Of a stretch of DNA of 59,875 nt, positions 11,810-24,040 are shown piece after piece (positions within the stretch are counted from its first letter, which is position 1; the number at the start of each line of letters is the position of its first letter). The stretch spans positions 1 through 59,875 of the forward strand of contig AJWJ01000087.1 of the NCBI GenBank assembly GCA_000277445.1, given 5' to 3'. The translations under genes and the position numbers were made by a program. The notes under the pieces were generated by a model, which was given only the letters and a program-made list of their open reading frames with translations, ran no database searches and was not told the DNA's origin. Origin of the DNA: Polysphondylium violaceum. Lineage: Eukaryota; Evosea; Eumycetozoa; Dictyosteliales; Dictyosteliaceae.

Positions 11810-14800
11810 ATGATTACCTCTTTGAATAATCATCCAAAACCCATTCAAGTGGTTCCTGTATTGACTTCAATGCATGATGCACCTTTTAATTATAAGTATT
11901 GTTTAGAATCTTATCTAGAAGTAAAATTAAAAAGTCTAAAAGAAAGAGATATAGATAATTTTGTTGCTTCTTTATCCGGAGAAACGATTCTTACTTTAAT
12001 TGAAAAAACCTTTATTAAACTCCCTTTTTGTCAACAAGGTAACAAACAGTGATAATTATAAATAGGTAGATATATTTTTATTAATTCTATTAACAAACAA
12101 AATACAATCAAAGAATGGACAGCAAATTCATATTTCTTTAAATGTAATGATTGCTCGATAGAGAAAAATAGTAGTGTTTGTGTAAATTGCTTTAAAAAGT
12201 CTGATCATTTACTTAAATGTAAATCATTTTCCCTCGAGAAGAGTTTATCTGGAGGTTGTTGTGATTGTGTATGTATTGATCATAAAAACAGCAACTTAGT
12301 GTATTTCTTTACATGTAATTAACTATTTTATTGATTAACGCAGGGTAATTCAGATTGTGTAATTGAAGAATCATTTTGTAAAGATCATAGTGTATCTGAA
12401 GACCCCTCATCTCAACTCGATGAAAAAACTAAAAAATCACTTCATGTCACTATAAGACTTTTGGTTTTGTTTATATTGAGATGTATAGATGAGCTTGGTG
12501 CAACTCCAGTAAATGATAGAGATCATATCCAAGTTTTAGAAACTATAAAGAATATATTTCAATGGTTTGAAAAAGTATCAAAACAATCCTATTCAATTCT
12601 CTATATAATAGCTCAAGAGTTTTCTGGTAGATCTTTAAAAGAAAATTCATTTGAAATCTATAAACCTATTGATCTACCTTTTTTAGATATGGTACCATAT
12701 AATTTCAATGAAAATGCTATATATAAATTACTTTTGGAATCAAAAAAGTTTCCACAAATAATAGACTATTTCATGCCTTTGGCATTTACATTTTTTGGTA
12801 ACAAGATCTTTAAAATCATTTTCTTGGAAGAATTACTCAAATTTTTTAAAGACTTCTCTCTGGACCAAAAACTTTCAAGTCAAAAGCGTTCTTTGGTTGA
12901 ACAACTTATCCCACTACAATCCATCAGTTTTCCATTTATAAATGGACAATCTAAGCAAAATATTTTTATAGTAATATTTAATACTTATGTATGTTTGCTT
13001 TAGTATATAAAATAATCATCACAACAAGTAAATATTAATCATTAATATCACTATTTTATAGACAACAATATTTAAAAAAGTAGCAATGATTAATCTAAAA
13101 ATCCCGAGTCAAAGATCATCTTTAAATCTAATTTTAGATGATATTGTTGAATTTAGATTCTTTCCAGAACTTTTTAAAAAGGAACAGATTGTTAATCAAA
13201 TATATGAAAATGATGAAATAATAAGATCATTTTTACAGACGGTAAATGAAATCCAATTTATGGATACATTTACTAGAAGTATAGATAAAGCAGATGAAAA
13301 TACTTTACCAAGTCTATTAGGCATACTTAGTATCGAGGGTGAAATCAAGCTTGCATTTGGAAACCTTTTTAAAACTCTTCACAAATATAAATTCAACACC
13401 ACTGAAAAGTATTTTGATCTCATTGTTAGAGGTTTTCAAATCTCAAGTCCCAATCAAGGTTATCATTTCTGCGATGGCTTGGAATTACCAAACTGCAATA
13501 TTCTAAAAGGTATAGAACCTCTATCTCTTTACACCCTCAGATATGGAATTGTCCATGTGTTCTTTTCAAAAATAGTTTTTGGTTCGCCAGACTTTAGTTT
13601 TAATTATTTAAATTCAAACTTTGATAGAAAAACAATGATCCTATTAACCTCAAAAGCAATAATAAGATCTGTATACGTCAGTCAATATGAAAGTAACCTT
13701 TGGAAGAGAAATGGGGTAGATATCTATGCACAATATATTTGGCTCAATTTAGAACTAGAGTTGTTTTTCATTCAATTAATGACTATTCTATTGGGTCCTA
13801 AAACAATAATAACTCTTTGCTTAAGCTCCTTTTCTTCAAATTTTCAACATGATCCTCAATATAAAAACATGTTGCCCCATTTTCTTAGATTTTTAATCTT
13901 TGTTTTGCAATATAGACACCATATCCAGATAGATAGTGATAGTCAAAAGTATCATTTAATTCAACACCTTGCTTCTGGACCCAAAACCTATACTCAATTA
14001 AAAGATTGTAGACCAGAATATTGGGAAGGAATCTCTGAAGATTCTATCGATCTAGTGGCTCATTTTAAAGAGTCTGATAAAAAATATCATTTAAAACCTA
14101 CTATGTGGGAGAGATATGATCCTTATTATCCATTCTATTACGAAAAAGAATCTAAAAGTAAATCAATGGAGAATTTTTGGGAACATCTAAAACAAAAGAA
14201 TCATATCTCTCAAGAGTCATATCCATTACCATGTAAAATTGATACATTACATGACAATATGAAACAAGTACTCTCTTTACTACAAGAACCTTTGCTCTAT
14301 GAAATGTTTAGTTGTAATATATCGAGTTTAATTAGTTTACCTACAGTAAAAGGAAAAACTGTAAAATATAGAATTAATAGTGACAGTGAATTAATCAAAT
14401 TTGTTCAGAATGAAATTGATTATCAAGTAAACTGTTTGGAAAGTGAAAATAATGAACCCTACTATGATTTTCAATCTGGAAATCAATATTTAGATTCCCT
14501 TTTAAATCATTCCCTCTATACTATTGTTATGGCATTAAAATTATTTATAGAGACAAACTTTAAAACAATGGACAAGCAAACTATATCAAAAATTCATAGA
14601 TGTTTGGATTTCTATTTTAAAGATACTAATAGAAATACAGGAAAAAAACAAGAATTTGATTCATTCCTTTCAGAAATGAATGTTTCCTATACTATGAACC
14701 CCATACTTTGTTTACTTAAACCATTTACTTTTATAGTGGATGATGGTGTAGAGAATGATAAATCTGAATTTGTAGTATTCAATTTAATTGATTTAGTTAT

Positions 14801-16668
14801 AATGATGTCGGTTAAAATGGAAAATGAAAATCATTGTAAAGATAAAAAGGACCTATTTCATCAGTTTTACAGCTTTTTAAATCAAATTAATAATACTACT
14901 CTTGAAAATCATCTTTTATCAAGTATAAATCTCAAATCTTTTCTATCTGATAAAGATTTATTGGAAGCCCAGGAAAGAAAAAAGAAGGCCTTACAAAAGC
15001 AAACTGAAATTAAAGAAAAAATTAGATTGCAACAACAATCAATTTCTTTAGACAAATATTTATCTTATGAGGAGGAAAGCTTTGATCCAATATCTCCTGA
15101 CAATAACACCGATGGTCAGGTGTGTGTGGTTTGCAAACTTCATAGTCCCGTTCCCCTTTGTGAAATTGGTTATGTTTCAAATAGTGCAGTAAAAAGATTA
15201 TCTATTAGAGAAACAAAAAGCCAATTTAAAGATCCAGGACACTATTTGGAAGCAGTTGGTGATGAGTTGCTTTTTTACCAAAATACTTGGCACGATTTTA
15301 ACCTTTACTCCATCTTTTATATTATTCAATTTGGTTGCTCTACTTTTGCCCAATGTTGTGGTCATGTCATTCATAAATCATGTTTAGAACAACTACATCC
15401 CTCTGTTCTAAAACAGAATGAATGTTTCTATTGCCCAATGTGTAAAAGAGTTTCCAACTTTATTTTGAGCACCAAAGTGGAAAAAATGGACAGTGATTTT
15501 GCAAATTCTCTCGCAATGACCTTTTTGCTTCATGATCTTACAAATGTTGATCCTCCACCAAAAAATAAGGATATATACAAATGTCTTCTCTGGAAATATA
15601 TCATTTCAAATATTGAAAATCTGGAACTTTTAACAAGACCAAATCACAACTACCTTGAAGGCCTTGAAAAGCAATCATCATTTGGAGATTACCAAAATCC
15701 AATGATTTTTTCTGAAACAGAGTTTAAAAGACATTTGAAAACCCTACATTTAATTTATGTAAACATAATGGCCATTACTAGTAAAATAGATCCAACTTTC
15801 TTTGAACTAGATAAAAATATGGATTTTTTCACATCTAGAGATCCTTTTGTTTTATTATGTATACGTCACTTTTTATATCCCCATAAAGATTTAATGACTG
15901 AAACCCTTCCTGCTTGTTTCAAATTAATGGTATCTGATGTTAGATCATTTCAATATGGTTCGACCCAAAAAAATATTTCATATTCACACCCTTTAAAAGG
16001 AAAAGAGTCAATCGATAGTTATTTAAAACCATTTATCAGAAAAGCCTTTTTATTTATCCATTATTGCATAAAATCTCAAGAATCTATTGGACTTGAATTT
16101 TTTAATAATATTGATTTATTAAAAACCAAACTTGGTTTATCCTCTCCTCTGTCTTTGGATCTAAAATTCATACCAATTCCTTTTGAAAGGTTGTTCTTGA
16201 ATAACTTTTTTATAACTCATCTCCCAACTTTTACCTACTTACCTTCAAAACATATTGTAAGTAATAGTACTATAAATCTATAGAGTGTGAAAATATTAAT
16301 ACAAACAAAACTACTCTTAGGAATTAGCTTTAAATAATTTGAACAAACCTCTACCAACAAAAAAATGTAGAGATAATGACAAAGGTTTTTGTTTGTTTTG
16401 TTCAACATTGGTCTGTCTAAACGATGAGTGTTGTCCACAACAAAATCTAATACATAGTTTTGGATGTGCTCTTCAAAGTGTAACTGTCAAAGTTTGCACA
16501 CCACAAACAAATGTTATCAAGGAAACACCTTACAAGCATCAATATATATACGATGTGTATTTTGACAAGCACAAACAAGCAGGGGGTCTTAGGTCCACCT
16601 CTGATTTTAGACTCAATGAATCAATTTTAAGAAGACTCTATGTAGATTGGTTAAAAAATAAGATTTAG
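11810..16668 (+). CDS. UBR1-like E3 ubiquitin ligase with divergent UBR box
   Basis: Five exons (11810-12038, 12066-12268, 12344-12988, 13062-16256, 16321-16668) give about 1539 aa. The N-terminal UBR zinc box (about 72-150) is assembled across two introns: FCQQGRY, CNDCSIEKNSSVC, SGGCCDCGN and FCKDH. A RING-H2-like zinc domain spans about 1047-1152 (CVVCKLH, CCGHVIHKSC, CPMCKR). The last exon is the UBR cap domain (GFCLFC, HSFGC, and a YDVYFDKH...LR motif). The family recognises N-degrons and ubiquitinates them. At 1539 aa it is shorter than yeast and human UBR1 (about 1750-1950). Aligned to the human box, one zinc-region Cys is Ser, and acidic degron-contacting positions read E and N instead of D and D, so N-degron specificity may be altered. 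Ends 113 nt from the convergent MUN gene. The small first introns (27 and 75 nt) are the least certain boundaries. Confidence 0.82.
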
Positions 16669-16781
16669 AAAAATCAATAATAAACTACAGTTATGATAAT
16701 AAATATTATATATTTAGTAGGAAATCAAAGATTAAAAAAAACATTAATATCAACAATAATTATGAGTAGAATTTATTATTA

Positions 16782-19700
16782 TTATTGAACTAAAAATTTA
16801 ATCTTTGCACCTTTTTTGATGGAATAATAAATTGAATCAGATAGTTTCTTTTTAATAAATGTACGAGCAACTTTATCTGGTCTGTGAATTAAAACACAAG
16901 CAATATTTTCTTTTGTAAATCTTTGATGAGATTTCCCATCGTTGTATTGTTCAATGAGCAACTCTGAACTTTGATCCATTAAAAGTTGAATAATATTTCT
17001 GAGCGGATAAGCATATTGTTCAAAAGAAGTTTCAGAAACACCACTGGGATTACCTTCCTCATCACGATCTAAAAAGAAATCCTTTACCAACTCTATATCA
17101 TATTCAATGGATGAGGCATCCTTTGGTTGAAAAGCTCTTTGTGGACCACCATAAAGAATTGCATACTCCATTGCTTGAAGAAAAGCTCTACTGACTGCAG
17201 TCAAGATATCATTGCCTCTTTCCAATGTTTGTGTATGATTGTAAATTGTCTTTAGATATGGACTTACATTTTCAAGAATTACTTGAACTCTTTCCTTTGC
17301 ACTGATAGATGGATTTATGTATAAGCTCTCAACAATAGATGATTTACATTCATAGAAAATAACTCTTTGGCCAATCATATTTACCAGCTGTCTAATTGTA
17401 TTTCCAATTGAAATCTCTGCCACACCAAACAACTCTGCTAGCTTTTCTTTTAATCCATTATCTGCAAATGAATTCTCTTCGATATATCTCTTTATATTGT
17501 GCAAAATAAAATCTAAATTATTTACACAAACACACATCTGTATTATTGTTCAATATTAATAAATAAATTAATGATTATTGAGTCCTATCAATTTAACAAT
17601 ACTTACAACTTGGACACTAATAGTAGATAATTGAGTTTGAAGTACAGGTGAAAGAGTTGCAGATTGATTTAAATTTGTGGTACCAGAATTATTAAGAGAT
17701 GAATTTGAATTTGTTGAATTTGTTGAATTTGTTGAAGAAAACAAATCCTTGTGTTCCTTTTCTTTTTCCTTATCTTTATCCTTTGAAAATTTATCCAATG
17801 ATAAACTTTTTCTAACTTTACTCTTATTATGAATTCTTTCATTTATTGAAGCTGGATATAATAAATCCTATAGATATGTAAATATTGTTAATAAATTGTC
17901 TATTTAATAAATAATATAATTTATATACTTTTTGATTTAAAAGAGTAATTTGTGATACACTTGAATCATAAACAGTTAGACAAGTATTAAACATTGCAGA
18001 AAGAGTTAGAATAAAGCCCGGGAAATTATCACCAAGTGAACCTTTCATTTTACTAAGGGTTGAAATGGTTTGATAAAACATTGAAAACATATCAACTACA
18101 GAGGAAGAGTGCCTAAGTTCTTTATCTAGTGGTTCAAACTTGTCCAATTTAAAACTGTTTTCAAACCATTTGTTAAAGTATTTCTCTTGATTTTGACACC
18201 AAATTCCAATGACTGAACTGACATAACTCTTTACCGGTGGATATTTATCTGATGGAATTAGATCCATTTCCTCGAGAAACAATTGGAAATTAGATGCCGA
18301 TTGAACCGATTGCAAAACTGCCGGTGAGAGGAAATAGACATCTTCAAATACAACCTTTAGATCTGCAGCGTATTTACTGGTAAACTCTGCAAGAGCTACA
18401 GAGGCTGCCGATCCATGAAACTTTTCAAAGCCTTTGATATAGGATTTTAATGTCAAACGGATGTCTGGTATGAGGGATTCAGCAAACTCTGAAAAGTTGT
18501 CGACAGTCATTGGTCTGTAGGGTTTGATTAATCGTTCATAGTGACAGGAAACCGACGAGGTTATGAGTGCTGTGAAATTGGATTCAGTGGTTTTGACAAC
18601 AGTCTTATTGGACGATAATAAACTCCACATCTCTCTTGATTGCACATAGATTGCGCAGGCATATCCAATATCTTTGGCCGGACTTGAGCCCTTATACGAG
18701 TGAACGTCACTGAGAAGTTTAACGAGCCATGTGGCAGTTCTCTTTAAAACATTCTTTAACAGATGTGCACTTGAAGTCGATGGATCTTGGACTAGGCTTA
18801 TATTGGTCTCGATGGATTTCTGAATGGCATTCAACGAACCTCTTAGTCTCTCGAAATGATTATCACGTGGCTCAGCTTGATAGGCAGTGATAAAGCAATT
18901 CAAGTGACAAATTGATTCCATAGTCGATGATATTTTCAAAGCTGTAGACAAGGGTTTTAGAATTGGCTGTACTCTATAGTGTTCATCGCCAATAAACTTG
19001 ATTTCATCGTCTTCAAATTCAAATAAACTATAGAATAAAAGATCCTCAAACAAATTGGTATTGAATGGGAATGCATGGGGAATGGGACTATTGAGATACT
19101 CTGTGGCATAGACCTCTTGCTGTTGTGATTTTGCATGAGGTGAATTTCTACTGATAATCGATCCAATAAACTTGTCCAACACATTGAATGGATTCGAGTA
19201 GATGGGGTCTTGTGATCCGGTGGGATTATCATTCACCAATGCACACTCCAATTGATAGGCATAGTATTTTAATTTTGCAACGTTTGGGTCCTCTTTCTCC
19301 TCTACTGGTCCTTGTATAATACATTTTAATCCCTCTAAAACAAAATACAATTGTCTTTGAAACCAAAACACCAAATTCTCTTTGGAATCAAAGTTTGAAA
19401 ACTCTATATGCTTTAGTATCCATAATCTATAGGTTAGGGAATGGTACAGTGGTCTGGGTGTACCTGTATCCTTGGGTGTTAATGATTTTAAAAATGATTG
19501 ATGTTTGATTTTAGATATCTCATTTTGTACTCTAAATGATTCATCTTCTTCATGATTCTTTTATGCAACAGTAAGGTTTATATTAGTATTCTTATTACTA
19601 TTGTTCTGTTATAGTAGAGCATATGTATAAGAAGTATATATTTACAACTAAATCTCTAGGTCTACTAAAATGATTAATTAATAATGAAGTTTCATAACTT

Positions 19701-20153
19701 GCAAAATGAAATTGTTCCTTTGTTAATACACCATAACCTTGAGGTATTTGTGATGGTGGAGGAGGTGGTGATTGTGTTGAATTTGGTGATGATGATGATG
19801 ATGACTTGTGAGTTGGTGTTGGAGGTAATGGTGGCAAGTGATGTCCATTTGGACTTGATCCTCTAGGTGTAGTAGGTGTGCTACCTGTTGATGAGGGTGC
19901 TGTTACTGAAGTTGGTGGTGATGGTGATTCTATTAAAAAGATACATTAATATAAATGATCATTACCATATCATACCATACTAATATATATTATATATACT
20001 TTGTAAAAACTGTAATAGCTCATTTACATCAACAGACGAATGATCGGTTACAATAGAGTATTTAGAATATTGTAATACATTTGCATATTGTTTGAATATA
20101 AAATCCAATAGTAGTTTTCTATCTTTTTCCAATAAACTATTATTATTTATCAT
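16782..20153 (-). CDS. MUN-domain protein related to plant PATROL1/DUF810 (unc-13-like)
   Basis: Five exons on the minus strand (20153-20000, 19929-19646, 19557-17929, 17867-17607, 17537-16782) splice in consistent phase to 1027 aa. The start is an ATG opening MINNNSLLEKDRK. Exon 2 encodes a Ser/Pro-rich linker, exon 4 a Lys/Asp and Ser/Asn/Thr-rich linker. The long exon 3 and the last exon carry helical sequence. The C-terminal segment contains ILYGGPQRAF (about 905), a following KDFFLDRDEEGNP motif and NIIQLLMDQSSELL, which match the second Munc13-homology part of plant DUF810/PATROL1 proteins. That family acts in exocytic trafficking and plasma-membrane delivery. No C2 or C1 domain is visible. 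Role in vesicle tethering/priming is inferred from the family. Rad52 lies 415 nt upstream on the same strand. Confidence 0.78.
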
Positions 20154-20568
20154 ATTGTATCAAAGAATAAGAATATAATGATAATAATAATGATAATAAT
20201 GATATAATAGCAATAATACTAGAGAGATAGAAGTGCAAAAATGGTGGGGGGAAATTAAAAATCGATAATTTATTAAAATAGATAGTGTGTGATGTGTGTG
20301 AAAAGAATATCTACATTTATACTGAGGAGTGTGTTTGATAGAATAAATGCAAATTTTTTTTTTTATTCATTTTATTGATTTTCATTACTCAGGTGTCATT
20401 TAGTTGAAAAAAAATTTCTTTGAAAGAACCAACCCTCCATTACACATAAAAGATTGAAAGGAAAAATTACAACTTTTAGAATGGATTATATTTATTATTA
20501 TTTTCTATTTACAATGAACATTAAGAAGAGATACCTCTCTTATTATATTATATTAACAAACAAAACAC
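20154..20568. other. Intergenic region between rad52 and the MUN gene
   Basis: About 415 nt between two minus-strand genes, holding the Rad52 3' region and the MUN-gene promoter. AT-rich with A/T runs (20350-20365, 20405-20420) and a TG-rich tract (20280-20305). No gene seen. Confidence 0.5.
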
Positions 20569-21323
20569 TTAGAAATTAAAATCATCATCATCTTCTTGTT
20601 TGACTTGTGGTTGTTGCTGTTGTTGCTGATTTTGTTGTAGTTGTTGTTGTTGTTGAGGCTGAGGTGCTGGTTTAGAGATTGGTTGTTGTTGTGGTGCTGG
20701 TTTAGAGATTTGTTGTTGTTGAGGCGCTGGTTTAGATGCTTGTTGTGCAGCAGGTTTAGCAGCAGTTTTAGATGCAGTGATACTCTTGGATACCTCTCTA
20801 TTTGTATCCTTATCATACAAGTAGTTACCAAATGCATCACCAAACAATCTCAACACTCTTTTAAGAGAATCTGTAACTGCTTCCTTTTTAGCTTTTTCCA
20901 AGGCGGCTGCTCTTGGTCCATCACCTGAACCCATGCCAACGTCTTCATGATAGGTACCATTCTTGAGAGTAACTCTAACAATAGCAGTCACCGAAATCAT
21001 ATATCTACCAGGTGAAATCATTTCGTCAAAATCAACCTCTAGAATCTTTATCGATGAACTCCAACCATTGAAACCAAATGCCTCATTGGCTACATTGATT
21101 GATTTCCATCCTTCTATATAAGCAAAATTCATATTACCCTATAGTAATGAGATGTTAGTGCTCTCTACCAGACATGATCTGGGATATCTATCACGATACT
21201 TACATTTCCTTTACGTGAAGTCAACTCTGTTTCAGGAATGGGTGTAGAGCAAAAGTTTGCAATATTTTGATACTCTTCAGGTTCAAACTTTTCTGTTCCA
21301 AATAACGTTGGATGATCCCCCAT
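20569..21323 (-). CDS. rad52: Rad52 recombination mediator (Rad52/22 domain, polyQ tail)
   Basis: Two exons (21323-21204 and 21138-20569) give 229 aa, joined in phase 0. Residues 1-40 (ending TELTSRKGN) lead into the Rad52/22 core: AYIEGWKSINVANEAFGFNG, WSSSIKILEVDFDE, GMGSGDGPRAAALEKAKKEA and LKRVLRLFGDAFGNYLYDK. These are the ring-forming ssDNA-annealing domain signatures. The C-terminus is a Gln/Pro/Ala-rich stretch (about 165-220) ending in the acidic DDDDFNF. The long Rad51/RPA-binding tail of yeast and human Rad52 is missing or replaced by low complexity, so the protein is nearly the annealing domain alone. Acts in the nucleus in single-strand annealing and homologous repair (family knowledge). 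Confidence 0.95.
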
Positions 21324-21620
21324 TGTTAATCTGTAAGAATATAATGTAAATATATATAGAAATAAGAAAGTTCGAAAAAAAAATAAAAATAAATGAAAAA
21401 AAATTATTTTGATTTTAAATGTGTAGTTTTTTTTTTCTCAGAATTTTTAAATTCTCATAAAAACACAAATACAATATAATTTTTTAAGACTAGCTTTTAA
21501 TTATGGTGATGGTTGAGCTTGCATATTTTTTTTTAATATTCGCCAAATATAATTTTGAAGGAGAAAGCTTTGGTAGAGATAATGACAGAGATGTTGTTTG
21601 TGGAATGTACTTGTGGTTGT

Positions 21621-23400
21621 TTATTGTTGTGTTGTGGGTGTAGATTTTAAAGTTGAGGATGGAGTGTTACTTAAATCCCCATCATCTAAATCTGCAAAAA
21701 ATTCATTGTCCTATAATTATCTCTATTAGATTTCTTATTTCTAACTATTTGGTCAAAATTTACATCTTCTGTATTATTATTTGGAGTGTTCACATCTGAA
21801 TTTTTAGTGTTATCTATATTTGAGCAAAACGATATGAGTGTATGAAAATAAAGTAAGAATTTTTTTTTAATTCTCACACGCAATTCTTGTAAAATATTTA
21901 TATAAAAAGTAAAATATTGTACAACATTAATTTTATTTAGATACAAAGATAAATAGATACATTGAAAATGATACAATATTTTTCTAACATTTCTTTTAAC
22001 CAATCAAGATTCTCCAACTTAAGCCATTTACTGATAGCATATTCTACTTGGAATGCGGCCATAATTAATTTATTGACATCTTCTCCTGCGACTAATTTCT
22101 TCAATTTCTCAATACATTGCTCTATTTTCTTGTCTTGACCAGAAGCAATAGAGTTACGTAATGAGGGCATAACACTATTAAATGTAGTATATGAATTTTT
22201 ACCTCTACCTCTACGCTTACCTGGGGTGAATGAAAAGCCTCTGTTTGTGTACAGAGACTTGGCCCATAAAAGATTATCAAAGTGAGATTGAGAGATGTTT
22301 TTGATCTTTGTTAAATCACTCTTTGTAGGTGCTGAAGGATCAGATAAAAATTGTTGAGAAAACATAATGGGATTGCCAGACTGTTTAATTAATCTTGCCC
22401 TATTTGGGATTGTTGTGATAATAGGTTTATCACCACTAAAAACAAAGGTAGCTTGATGGCGTTCTTGCAATACTTGGCTAAGTAAAACAGCAGATTCATG
22501 ATTTTTTCTGCGAATATCAATAAAGCTTTCCTTAACAGTTTCCTCTCCTTCCTCTACTTTGATACACAAATTAGGCTCTGGATAATACACACCGAAAAAA
22601 AAATGAACAGCAGTAGCTATTCTAATGATCCTATCGATTTTACTTGCAGAACGAAAGGGATGATCCTCTTTTTTGGTTCCATCAAACTCATATCCAGTCG
22701 ACATCACTGTTGGAAAATGATCACGACAAATACGTTGGTAAGCACTAAAAACTCCATTAAAATTAATAGTATCGCTATCGATAAGGGTAAGGTAGATCTG
22801 AGAATTCTGTATTTTTCTAAATTGTTTTACAAGATTCTTTGTTGATTGATGGTTTTTTAAAAATTCTCTTATCTCTTGAAAAGGCGGAGTTACACCAGAT
22901 TCTTGAGACAATCTAAATCTCTTTGCTTTTTCTTCATCGGACTTGAGTAACTCATTGTAATACAGTTTTACTTCTTCCATAGGAACAGCTTTACCATTTT
23001 TTTTAAACCACCGATACTGCCAAAAAAAGGCAGTCACCTCGATTTTGAATGGAAGTTCATCAAACACAATCTCAGCCTCTCCTTCAAGAGCTCTGTTAAC
23101 TTCTGAATCTAAGGACTCTGGTCTATTGAGGCCCACATGGACGGAAAGGTTAGAAAGGAGATCTTGATCAGATGGGTCGAATGCTCCTTCTTGTAATTTC
23201 TTTAAAAAGGCTTGAACCTTAACAAGAACAGAAGGGTTTATTTTCAATTCCTTCCCGAATACTCTAGCATTGGCCATGGTACCTTTCTTATCAGTATAAT
23301 ATTCAAATATTTCATTTCTAGATGAAGGAGGAACAATTTTTTGTTCTGGTGCATAAAAAGGAGTATTAATAACGTGTTTAAGGAGATTTTTGTTCATCAC
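21621..23400 (-). CDS. Unassigned 521-aa protein with acidic tail (3 exons)
   Basis: One long exon (23400-21975) encodes 475 aa of non-repetitive sequence. A likely donor within the C-terminus joins two short exons (21813-21764, 21710-21621), giving a 521-aa product ending in an Asn/Thr/Asp tail with EFFADLDDGDLS. If the introns are wrong, the main exon alone ends after 487 aa. I recognise no domain. Visible motifs: YLTLIDSDTINFNGVFSAY (a DxD-like DSD between hydrophobic and aromatic residues), TVMSTGYEF, FGVYYPEPNLCI, and a basic GKRRGRGK stretch. A glycosyltransferase-like fold could be imagined from DSD and YEF motifs, but this is speculation. The body lacks the Asn/Gln runs of its neighbours and has no introns, compatible with acquisition from bacteria. 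No signal peptide or membrane segment. Confidence 0.65.
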
Positions 23401-24040
23401 AATTTAAAATTGGATCAAGTTAATTATATTTAAATAGGGGTGGATTGATTTTTTTTTTTTAAATTTTAATAATTGTTAAAAATTGAGAAATTGGGAAAAA
23501 AAAAATAAAATAAAATTGGGTAGTTTTTTGATTTCCTATAAATTATCAGGATGATCGTAATATTGTAAGTGTTTTAATTTCATTCGACCATCTACGCCAT
23601 TAGATTATTGATAATATATTCTTGAATTCCACGATTATAAATATTTTCTAATCATACAACACTTTGTTCTAAATGATCAAATAACACTCTAATCAAGTAA
23701 ATCAATCTTAATTATATGGTATAAAGATAAAAATAATAGTAAACAAAGTAATAAAATTAAGATATAAATATATAAATATCTAAAAAAAGAATGAATTCTA
23801 AGTTCAACATCAGGACAACTTCACCATTTGAGGTCTATGGTCCAACAATAGATTTGGTCACTCAGTGACAAGATATTCATTATTGGTGGGAAGGTATTTT
23901 ATGATGATGTACAACTCAATCCTTAAAAAACAAAGGCGTTTCATTTGAATAATTTTGAAATAAGATTTAAATCAATGAGATAGATATATATTTTTTATAA
24001 TTTTTTTTAAGTATATATATTTTATTTTTCAATTTATATT
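23401..24040. other. Intergenic region carrying gene relics
   Basis: This 640-nt gap between the unassigned gene and filamin is mostly AT-rich, but it contains a short kelch-like relic (23842-23926, plus strand) and a weaker coding-like tail on the minus strand (23536-23602). It also holds the filamin 3' end. Confidence 0.5.
23842..23926 (+). pseudogene. Kelch-repeat gene relic (fragment)
   Basis: Two adjacent plus-strand frames together look like one kelch blade. The first reads NNRFGHSV, the typical R-x-GHS entry. From 23867, one frame over, comes DKIFIIGGKVFYDDVQLNP followed by a stop at 23924-23926, matching the I-x-I-x-GG strand of a kelch motif. The frame changes inside the motif and no intron fits there, so this is most likely a decayed host gene fragment rather than a live exon. 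No matching upstream exons were found in the preceding AT-rich 400 nt. The parent gene is not in this window. Confidence 0.5.

Noticed and set aside
23536-23602. Minus-strand 22-codon tail reading NGVDGRMKLKHLQYYDHPDNL-like sequence, reminiscent of a JmjC/cupin protein.
   Set aside because: Too short, no upstream exon, and the resemblance is weak; may be a relic but cannot be supported.
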